A stretch of DNA of 64,000 bases, taken from contig NC_054085.1 of assembly GCF_017562075.2 (NCBI RefSeq), positions 20,198,222 to 20,262,221 on the forward strand. The letters are read 5' to 3'. Each line of letters starts with the position of its first letter. Position 1 is the stretch's first letter. The position numbers and the translations under genes are program-made. Below, one piece after another: positions 21,242-33,200 of this stretch. The stretch comes from Anopheles merus (lineage: Eukaryota > Arthropoda > Insecta > Diptera > Culicidae). Below the pieces are notes generated by a model. That model did no database searches and was not told where the DNA came from. It was given only the letters and a program-made list of their open reading frames with translations.

Positions 21242-24200
21242 GTAAGATTCAAACGATTTATAATACAAGATCATTTTTAAAGAATTTTACGTGTCAAAAA
21301 CACGTTTAGATAGTTTCTATCCCCTTAGATTATTATGATAAGGTAATTCTACTCAAAATCCTACGACCTTAATTACCTTTTTTTATATAGACTTTGTGCC
21401 CAATAACTGACATTCATTTCTCGATTTTCGAATTATTTAGTAATGTTTTTCTCTTCTTTCCATTCATCTGTCATTGCATTTTATCTTTTTTTGCGAGGAC
21501 CTTCTCAGATAAGTTTAAAACGAATCACTAGATTGTCCGGTTTGATGCTCATCACGTGTCTAACTCGAACTAATGCGTCATTGCAGTAGCTTGATTGCAG
21601 CCTTTTCAATCAATGAAGCTCCCAATTGGTTGTACTTGATTCTTGTTGTTGTGATAATGGTAATTCGTCAATACAACTCAATGTTACTGAATCTTTCGTT
21701 AAAAATATCATAAACTAACTTTAGAGTGCGGATTTATCTTCATGGCTATTTTTGAGAATTTTTCTGATTTTATACGTATTGGAAGCATATCAGAGCAAAA
21801 CAAAAAACGATGAAATGTTTTCTTAGATTCCTAATATAAATCCTAATGGTCTCCTAATGTATCACACATTATGCCATAAATACCATCCCATGGTCTTACC
21901 ATGGTTTCTATAAGGAGAATGATTGTATGTATTGGCAGTTGGAAACACTAAAGATCATACATTTTACTTTCAAAAGATCAAGTAGTAGAATTTACATTAA
22001 ACACTCTTACTCGTATGACAACAGCTCACTGTCTGTTTACTTTGTCCCATCCATTCAAATGCCATCAATGTCAAGACTTAGATGTTTTTTTTAACAACTT
22101 TACTGCATCTGAAGTTACTTCAATACATTTGGAACGTTTAATCGTTGAAAGAGAATGGGGCCTTTTACGATACTTGTCCGCTTTTTTTACATGGAGTTTG
22201 ACAGTTGGCGGCTGAAATCATGTCAACACTCCATACACACACACAACACTAGCCAGCGATTTTCAGCCTAGATTATGTCAGCCTCAAAGCTAGAATTAGA
22301 TTCGAGTACCTGATCGAAAACACGGTGTTGTTTACATTTATCCCAAGGTGGATTAAAGAGATCAGGTGGTGGAATCTGGAATCAAAGTGTATGTAGTCCA
22401 AGTGGTCTCATAGCATTTTTTTTTAACCAATTTTGAACATCACTTTTTGACAGAACGAGTGAAAACTTTTGTTCCAACGAGCTTTCCGGAGGCTTGACGA
22501 ATACTGAAAACACTCTTAAAATCATCATTCAGAAGTAGAAGCGATAAAAATCAGCCTTCTAAATCCATACACCTTGGGATAAGCCCACCTGTATATTATA
22601 CCCACTTTGATTGCTGCTCGAAAACTGCTATATAATGCAAACAGCTTATAGGCTGAAATATCAGCCTACGAACTTAAAACGGAAAGCGGTCCAATATCAG
22701 ATTCCTATCTAGAGAGAAGCTAAATTTAAAGAACAATTGCTGATTCTTATCCTCAATAGTACCAAAAAACAATTCATCGTCTCCAACTTGTCTTTTTTTT
22801 TTCTTTCTCTGAGCTATATTTTGACAAATGTATCGGGCGCATTCCTAACAAAGTGTATTAGCGCCACTGGAACTAAAAACAATCGCTCGAAAACAAGCAG
22901 CGAACATTTTAACCTTCGGACTGGTCTTCTCTATACTTTATTTGATTATTTTACGTCTCTTTTTGGGCAACCGCTCGGCTGGATAGTAGTAACGCGCCCT
23001 CCTAACGCACCATTGCCCGGACGATATCAATTGTTGTCAATTAATATAAATTGATGTAGCAGCACCATTGCTCGCCCGTATGCGACAGACGTTTGTAGGC
23101 AGGAAGCGTAAAGATCCAGCCATAGCGTGATGCACATGCGATGTCTATGAAGAACAAACTTCCTTTTCGACGTGCGGCAGCGGTCAGTCGTACTTTGGTA
23201 ACACTTGGTCAGTTGAAGTAGCAGCAGGAAACTTACCACACAAACGAACTCAATTGAGCTAAATGTACACAGTGCCTTTGTGCTCGTCTTACGATGCACA
23301 CGCTAGGCTCGATCGAGTTTCACAAAGCCCAATGTACTTGAAGCAATATTTGAAGCCGATGACGATGACCCATCGGGCTACATTAAAATGCTAATGCGTC
23401 GCTTTTTTTCTCCGTCGCCCGTGTTTTCGAGGCTATCGAGTGTGATAGTAGTAGCAACAAAAAAATGTTCATTACATTGTCGCACTGGCATTGGTGTCTG
23501 CAGTGGTTTAGCAAACTTTTTTACAACTAATTTTCCTATCACTGCTCACGAGCTTCCGGTACGGTTTGGTACACGTGTTGCGCGTGCGGTGCGCCGGTGC
23601 CGCAAGGTTGTTATTGTTTTGAATATTTCTTATCGGAAACGGAACAGAAATGAGCTAATAACATGCTCGATACGATGTATGTTAGAGCCGTACTTGATTT
23701 TGAACAAATTAAGCGTTACCAATGGTGTTATTTGATACTAAATTATGATTTACTTAATTGTTTCTTAATAACTCCATTTGCAATTGTGTGCAACTATTTG
23801 TCTGTCTCTATTTCCAACACGTTCTATCACACACTGCAATGTGTGTGAGCAAATCGTCGCCTAAAGTGGGTGCTTAGCATACCAAATTCTGCTGACGTAC
23901 TCGCAAGAATCGCACCTTAGACGGATGGGTTGAGATAGAAAAAAAAAAACACGGTAAGAAAAAAAAGAAAACAAACACTTGCAGCAGCACCTTAATGGTG
24001 GTGGGAAAACACGGCGCACCTATTGACCAACAGCCTGGTGTGTGAGGGCAAGTGAACAGACAAATGACCTCAAGAATGTGGCACCCGTCGCAACCACCCC
24101 TCCCCCCCTCTCCCCCCTTCCCATACATGGCGCACATGGTAAGGAGTTAACTGTCGGTCGGTCCCATCTCGCGCGGATGCCTTCAAGTTTGAAGCTAATT

Positions 24201-27200
24201 TTTCAATTGCTTGCGACGGTCGTACATAATAATACCGTATGGTTTGTATGTGTGTGTGTGTGTGTGTCTGTTTTCGTCGTGTTCGTTGAACTCGTGAGAG
24301 ATGCTGAAATAGTGCCGTTGGTCACAGCGCAAGGTTTAGCTGCAAGATGTGTACGACAGGCCATCGGTACAATAAGTCTTAAAAAAAAAAAATCATGCGT
24401 TATGTGTGGGAAGAAATTAAACTTCCCTTCCACTGTTCTCAATATATCCATTGCTTTTATGCCCCTTTTCGGATGTAAGTAAAATTTGATTCGACGGAAC
24501 GAAGCTATAAAACAGTAGGTGTGTTAAGTTGGCGCATGTATTCGCCCGTTTTGCGTGATAGTTCAAGAATGTTGGAGAGAAAATATCATAAAATGGCTAC
24601 AGATAAATTTTAAGCAGAAATTTTGATATTTGAAGATGATTGCGATTGGGATTGCGATTCGGATTGGGATTCAATTTGGATTCTGATTGGGATTAGAATT
24701 GCGATTCGAAAGGGGTTGGGTTTCGATTGAGATTCTGATTAGGTCTGCGAATCGATTGGGATTGGGATTCGTTTGAGATTCGTTTCAAAGATTCGAATCC
24801 CATCCAGGATTGGGATCCGAAGGTTCGAATCCCTTCTGAGATTCATTTTTCTCATCACTAACATCAAGTACGAAGGTTGTCAGCATGATACATGATGACG
24901 TTCCGAAATCAACTGATGCGCTTGTCCTGTCATATACTGCAGTTGCGTTAAACCTTGCTACGCTTGCGAAATCAAGTTAAAAAGCTTGTCAGTAAAAAAA
25001 TGATGAAAATCAATGAATTGATAAGGTCTTTTAAAATTAAACCTGTATTTGAATTTCCATTTAAAATTTCATTTTTACGTTATTTTTTAAGGTAATTATG
25101 CATTGTTTACTCGCTCTTTGTTGCCACATAGTTCACCGCAAATCTCATGAATGCTGATTTCATTTAAAATAGTGCAGTATAATTATATTATGCATATTCG
25201 GCTCAATTAAAAGAATTCTCCCTATGTATCAGAAAAAGCAAAGAGAAGCATTTTCATTCACTACTACTACTGAAAAGATGCTTGAAATAAAAGAAAATAG
25301 AAGCTGCTTTCATAATAGCGTTTCACAGATGCATCAATTGCTTATGTACGAAATGAAATGTAAGTAATATCAACTCATTTCATTTATTTCTTTTAATTTC
25401 TATTAAATCACTCCAATTTAGTGCGCTCTTCTGCACTACACTTGCTAGTCAGTGTAGGTGAACCATAAAGAGTTGGTTGATAAGAGACTATCTATACAGA
25501 GAGTTTACACAAAAAGGGCGGTAGACGGTGCAAAAAAAGGTAGACACAACTCGTCCGCCCGTCAATGTTTCGTTTTTTTTCTTCTTTCTACTATTTTCAT
25601 TTTGCAAGCAAGCGCAACGTCAACAAACGCAAAATCTACTGTTGCAGCTGCCATCGCCGAAGGGCTTGCCACTGTGTCGGTGGTTGGCATTTGCCACGGT
25701 TGGCTGAATGTCGTTGCCCACCCCAGTCGCTGGGCAGGCGGCATCTTTGCACACGTTAGAAGACACAACCGTTTACAGTTATGCTAACCGCGGGCTGACA
25801 CTTGTGCCACGCCGTCTCCCACCACCAACACAAAACAAACTAACTTGCCATTTAAGAGCAGCATCGTGCGCAGCATTTGCAACAGCATTTAAAATATGTA
25901 CGCTGTATGGGGAAATGTTTGTGTTGTAACTTTTTCTGGTCGGTGGAGTATAGAAGATTGATACAAAATATGTAAAAAATATAGTTAAAATATAGAAACA
26001 ACAATCAAAAATATCAGTTTATAGGGTTTTCCAGGAGTTCTCATAGCTGTGGGACACCTTATTGACTCTTTGTTACGTGAAATGAACTAAATGTAATGGG
26101 AATTGGACTCTATAGCACCCTAGTTGGACAAATGCAATAGGAATTCTCAACGACGCTGTCCAAAAAGGATGCCATAGAGTCCAATTCAAACAAATGAAGT
26201 TCACTTCCAATAAGAAAGAGTCAAAGAAGTGTCCCACTGCTATAAGAACCCTTGAAAACCCCTGTATCATATCAATCTGATTCGAATAAAAAATCGCTAT
26301 CAAGTCAATCCTATGCTCTTAACAAACAGTTTTATCGCGCTTTCGCCCAAAAAGTGAAATCAACGGCACACGACAACCGCGGTCCATAGATTGGGCAGTG
26401 ATGAGTCACTTGAACTGATGTGACATAAATGTTGTATCGATAGCAGAAAGCTCCCTCCCAGCGGGGTCGTTATTATCGTTGCCGAAAGGATTGAGGGCGT
26501 TAAGGGAAAGCCAGCGAATGACACAATCATGCATCAGCCGTTGATGGACATATTTTGACGTAAATAATGCAGACATAAAGCGACGGGTACCGGGACACGA
26601 ACCTGTCACATTTATTTGTGACACAATCGTGCAATTGCAAGCAACTACGACCGATAATCATTCCACTCGTTGGTTGGACATGTTTTATAGTGTTATACTT
26701 TCTGCAGACAGTAATGATGTTTAATCAGCAACGAACAATCATAGGCTCGGTTCATCGTTAGCTTGGCAGAAGCATTAGAATTGGATGGCTTGATAAATTC
26801 ACCTCTTCGTATTATCATAAAACCAACACACATTTCATGATGTTTGCCGCAAATCGGAATGAGTATAACTACGTCACAAATGCTTATGAGTGCACATTTA
26901 TAAGTAAACATAAAAATGAAAAATAAAATAGTCATCTTCTCTCCACTCATCAGAAGCACAAAACCATGCCATAAATAGACGCTTATTAGACATCGGGCTC
27001 TTTCCCCCAAGGATGGGGCGAAAGAATGGTTAACCGTCGACTGTCGTTAGTCCGGATTAGAGCGAATGCCGGACTGACGTTTGTGGGCGAAGAAAGCAGA
27101 CCCAACGGCGCCGGGCAATCGCGCGACATCCGTGGCTACCGTGCCCGCTAACAGGAGGCGGGAAATAACTTCCAGACGCTCCGGAAGGACGGAGCCACTG

Positions 27201-30200
27201 CGGAGCGGACTCTGATGCTGCACGTAGGAAGCTGGTTGCCAAGTATCGATTTTCCCGGCCGTTGTTTGGTGCTTGGGGGGGTTTCAAGAGCCGCCTTTCC
27301 TTTCTTTGGACGGAAGAAGAGCGAGCAGCACCATTGTGGTTTTGCGTGGCTTTGTTCCTGTGCGATCAAGTGCAATCTTTGCGGAGAAAATCTTGGGTTC
27401 AGTGTTACGATGGCTAAAGTGGCTGTGTTTTTGTGTGTGTAAGACGGGAAAGTTTTGATAAATTGTCCCAGACAGTCAACTCAACATGATTTGTCATGTA
27501 TAGGTCTTCTGCCCTGTAGCCAGGTAGAACGTGTTTGTGCCGTCTTTGATTGCTGGTTTTTGGAATTCTTGCAATATTTTATTTTTGAACTATATTGGGG
27601 GGTTTTTATGTCTTAAATTAGAATTTCAGCCTATGTCAGTGAAAAAAACTCATCAACCATAGATTATATTTTCCACGTGTAATTGACAGTTACGTTCTAC
27701 TATATTGGAATTTGACAGTTGTGTGCAAAAATAGTCCTGAAAATCGATTGGCTTTTCCGTTCACGCAATTAAAATAGTTATTTTCCTTTTTTTATATTAA
27801 AGTAGTAGTTGTCGATACTTTTTTAACTAAATACATGTGCAAAGATTTAGTTTAAATTAATTCAATTTTAATATATGAGCTAACCTGAAACAGACGCATC
27901 AACAACAACTTTGCCATTGGGGGGTTTTACGATACTAGCCAGCTTTTTTATAGGGAGTTTGACAGATGGCGTCTGAAATCATGTCAAAACTCCCTATTAA
28001 ACCACACACAAAACTAGCGTCAGATTATCAGCCCAGATTCTTTCAGCCTGAAAAATATGTAAACAAACGCTGAATCGTCGCAGGCTCGATCCAAGGTTGG
28101 CTCAAAGGTGATATTTTTTTTGCTAAAGCATAAATAGTTTATTTAAAAAAAAAACGAAAAAACGGTTTGATGCGATATTTTAAAATGTAAAATGAGTATT
28201 TTGACATATCTGAAAAAGGAGAAAATCAAACAATTGAAATTTAACATCTTTTTTGCCGCAAATGGTGAAATGCAATATGGGGGATAGTAGCTGTCAAACG
28301 GACACAACCTGGATGAAGATTGACCTCCACTGGTACTCTGACAGGCGGAAAATTTCAGCTTGTTGGCTTTAAACAGAAAACGGCCCTTTGTTTACATTTG
28401 TACATGATAAAAACATGTTATGTTTGTCATGTGTGATTTGGGGTCGTTCCGTTGTCAAACGTCATACTTCAAACTAAAAAAGCTAGTTCGAATTGTAATT
28501 CAGAATTCTCACTAATGTCAGTGATTTTAATCAGAATAGAAGAACGGTTACACAAATTTGAATCTTTAACTGACTCTTGCCTTCATTGCATTGAATTGAT
28601 AGCAAAATGATGCACAACATGAATCCTTTTAACGCATTTTTGCAATTCCACTCACTCTCACTCTGGCTCATTTTCTGGATCGAAAAAGCAACTCAATAAA
28701 ATCACAATATTTTTAATCATTACAATTGACTGAAGAGTTGCAACGATTGATGTTCGTTAACTTATAGGATTTCAATGCTTCACCCACGCATTCATACCCA
28801 GTGCGCACATCTCTAGTTGGAATAGAAATACCATTACCATTTTTCATCTCATAGAGCAGGAGTCTCCAATCTTTTCAATGCGCTTTGCGTGAATTAAATC
28901 AACTTGAATCTCAAAACATACAAATTGATTCAGATACATTTCTTTCATATCATTTATAGCAGCGTTATTCCTTCTGTTTACTTTGCATTTTTACGTTACA
29001 ATAACAAAAGGTAACACGCATGGGACAAGGACATTAAGATTTTATTGCAGCAATTCGGAGGGTCAACAAAGGGAAGAAATAAATGGCAATGTTCAAGCAA
29101 CCCTTGCATACTGGTACGACTTTGCAACCCTATGCTCACAGGCTGAGCTCTCCAAGACCAAGCTGCCTCATAAATTCCATACATACGCATTTTACGCAAT
29201 TCGACCATACGCATCGCTCCACCGGGAGATCGGTTCGCCCCTCCCTCCCAAAAAAGGTGGCAGGCGAGAATAGGTGAAGTAGTAGTGCTACGCCCTAGCA
29301 GTAGCAGAATCACTGGCGCTTGTGTTTACATTACCGGCACCACACACAAAATGCTTCCGGATGAGCGAACCCCCCCGATGTGTTACGCAAACGTGACGTC
29401 CGAAAACATACATTATTCAGCGTCGGCCGTGTCCGGCCTGAGGACCTCCGGGCTCCTTCCCACAGCGTTGGCAAATTAGCGGGTTTTCGCTTCCCAAAGA
29501 ATGTTTGCTCCTCACTGTTTGGTGCGCAGGAGGAAGCCTCACCGCCTGCCCTGTCAGTGGTGGAAATCCCAAAATAATCTTACTTTGAAATGTGCACTGA
29601 GCTGTGTGCGGTTGTTTGTTTGTTTCTCAAGAAGCGGCTTGTTAACCGTAGAGTTGGCAACCAGATTTACACACGTAAGTGGGCAACCGGCATACCCGGG
29701 TATTCCACACGTTTTGATGCAAAAAATTAACGATTTTCATAGGTAAACAATGCTTTCTATATTTTAATGCTGTAAGCAAGTAATGCCGACCATATATTCT
29801 CTTCTATTTTATTTATTCATTAAGTTTTTTTCATTTTATTATAAAAATAACGGTCAAATTGAAATTTTGAATCGCTTGAATTTGACTCGAAAATAAGCAC
29901 AATACGAAAAGAGGAAGAAGAGAAACGTCATTCTCCATACAAAATGTATGGAATACCCGGGTATGCTGGTTGCCAACTTACGTGGTAAAGTTAAAAAAAA
30001 TTCAAAATAAAATACTTACAGGCTATTTAAAATTACAACTTATGCACCAAAAAATCATAAATTAAAAGTTGAGAGGCTACGGAAAATTTCAGGTCAATAA
30101 AAGCAATGAATCAAAAGTTATTGCAGTTCGAAGTTGAAAAAAATACCCGGGTATCCGGTTGCCAACTTAAAGGTTAAGTAACAACTGCGTCTCTGATTAG

Positions 30201-33200
30201 AACGACCACGCGTATGGGTTTTTTTTGTCGGACGAATAGAGGATACCCAATACTCCTCTTTCTCTTCTCCGGCCTACCATCTTTATTGCTAGAAGTTGGG
30301 ATGGTCCCACCGACCCAGCAGCAGTCGGTTGCACATCCATAACCTACTGCCATGGCCATGATTTGATGTATGGGGCAATATTATTGGTGCACACACATTT
30401 CCAACCCATGCCGTTGGATGGATGGCCTGTTGGGTGCTCATAAAAATTGAACAGTTTTCAGTTCGCAGGCCACAAAACCGTTGATGTAAGATGTGTTACG
30501 ATCCGTCCAGCAGCAGCAGCAGCCACAGGCACCATTGATGAATGCGTGTAGTGTTGAGAAATGTTTGAGAAAGCTGGTACAATCTTGGGGCAGATGGGTG
30601 CTGTTGGTGCGGGTTTGCTTGCTGATCGACCGAATGCGTCACTGTGAATGACCACTGTGAGGTACAAGAAAAAGGGCTGCAGCTGTTGTGTACGGTGGCA
30701 GGACGGAATGTTGTATGCAGTTAAGGATGGCTTGGAAGGTACAATAAAATGGTGTATAGTGATAATGTTCGAATTATTCAAGCGTCGCAATTTGATTGAT
30801 GTTGCTTACCTTTGCCGTATCTTGTAATTCGATAATTGCTATTACTTGTCGAAGGTATTAATTATGTAATGACGATGCAAGTGATAATAGCAATTCTTCT
30901 TTATTATAAAGTTTACATAATGTAAGCGTTGTTCGATTAATTTCGTCAATCATTCATTAATTGTGATGGAATGTCAAGAGTTGCTTATCATTTGTGATTG
31001 ATATTTAATTCGCCAATTTTGGTATGCTTCTCAAGGTCAATGCTTATCTGAAGGTAATAAGGCTGCAACAATAATTGACATTAATACTTTATAATCACAA
31101 CGTTTTGCAAAAAAGCCATGAAATGTGAGAGAAATGAATAAAATATTATCGTAGTGCAAATATGAAGTTGTTGTTGTTTTTGCTCAAAAAAAATTGTCGG
31201 TTAATGCCTGCATGTACAACTAATGAACCTGGCTGTCAGCGACTTTTTTTTATTGCTCATAGGAATATAGTTAGTTCTACGTACGGGGGAGCACGCTCGA
31301 TACGGCGCTTTAACCCAAGGCGGGCATGTTGTTCTGTCGTTCGAGTGGCTCGACTTCCATCGGCTGAGGAAAATTAATCTAGCAAAATTTGTGTTTCTCC
31401 TTTCTATACATTTCAGAAAATTGTCATGAGGCACGTGCTTCTGTAGAACCATTTTTTTATGAATTTGATCGCAAATAACCAATGTAGAGAAGAGAAAACT
31501 GTTAATGAAACTGTAAAAGCATAACCAAAATATAGGATATCCGTTGATGTGTTTCAAAAAATCTACTAAAAAATATTTGTTTGGATGTATTTCCAAAATA
31601 TTATGTTCTACAATTGCGCTCTGCACTGTACATTAACTTTGAACCATAGTCATACCTATCGCAAATGAAAAGATGTATCAAAGACGAAACCAAACACAGA
31701 TTCGGTAATGAAATTTTGTATTTAAGGTTTCCATTTTTGTCTGCAAGTGAATTGTTTTGTTAACAACTAAATTACTCAATTAATTACAAAGTAATTTAAT
31801 CACTTTTCTATGAAAAATAATAAAATCATGCATTTTTTTAAAAATAATTTAATAATTTAGTGGGGAAACTTTCATAAATCGTATGTATGCGATTCCTATT
31901 AAACAATTTATATTTCTAACGATTTCTATTAGAATCGTCATTTGCTGAATTGGAGAAAATCATATGGGATTTAGTGTCACATTGCTTAGAGTTAGAGTAA
32001 GTGGGTTTTTTCGCAGTTGATATTGTAAAAAAAAATCGCTAACTCCTGCATTTATGGTGAGATAATTCTGCCATATTTGCATTACGTAGAGAAGAGTAAC
32101 AATTGGTTTATGAAAAAATTGATAAAATTGTTAATCATACTTTTATACCCAATAAAATTAAATTAACTCAATTAAATTCATTTTGTTACTGGTGGATTTG
32201 AGCCGTACAATCAAAATATCCAATTAGTATATTTAAATTTAATGTTTCCATTTTCCATTTTTCACCAATGGCTTGTTAAATCCTTTTGGCCAACACCTGG
32301 GTCCACCTTTTCGCCGGTGCCTTCTGCGCATGCCATCCTACCAGCCAGCCGGGGTTACGTTATGTGAGCTGCTTTTTATAACCTTCCAAGCTCTTCTTCC
32401 TCTTCTAAACTTTAGCTGTCCCCTGGAAAAGTATTTGCGGTAACGACCTTGAAATATTAACAGCAGCTGCTCGGCACAACACGCTGCTGCCACTTCCACT
32501 TTTGGCCGGACGAGCTGTGCGGAGTTCCGATTTCACTTTTACCTTCATCGTTCGCTGGGGCGGGTGGTTGGGGTCGTCCGTCTGCACCACCATTCACACC
32601 TCTGTTGCAACTTTCACTGCGCTTCCACGATCACCTGGACAGCAGTACCTAAATGCACTTGCGAATGGTATTCTGGTATTTACGCCCAGTTCCTTGTGCC
32701 TTTTAAATTGGCACCGACACACACACTGGTGTGTTTGCACCGATGAGGACTGAATATGTTCATTAGTTTCACTCACTGCACAGAAGAGTCACTGTGTGTG
32801 TGTGTGCATATATGTGTTTTTCGCGGGGAGCGTACCAAAGGGGGATTGCGGCCAGTCAACTGTACTTTTGCGGCGGGTCATGGTACGCCATGGTTGCGAT
32901 TTTAACAAGTCCTCCGCGTCGTATCTTAACCCGCTGTTAACGCTTTTTAATACGCTGATTGGCTCCAACATATCGCACCGCTTTCTTGCCCTTACTTTAG
33001 ATGTGCTTTTCTCTAAAGCTGCATAAATTACCCCCTGCGAAATCAGTATAAGGTCATTTCTGAGGGGTTTTTGTCGTGTGCAGAGGGAACACAAACACCA
33101 AATCTCCGCCGCTTTTTCACGGTGGATGTGTGTGGAAACTGCCTGCCACTTTTTTCCCCTGTGAGACTGTACCGAATAGTGATGGTTAAAGTTGGCAAAG

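Noticed and set aside
24800..24845. GGTTCGAATCCC, resembling a tRNA B box
   Set aside because: No A box, acceptor stem or cloverleaf around it; it is a by-product of the GATTCG hexamer array.
27057..27290. GC-rich minus-strand ORF of 76 codons
   Set aside because: Too short, low-complexity and without splice context or similarity; kept only as part of a GC-rich intronic island.
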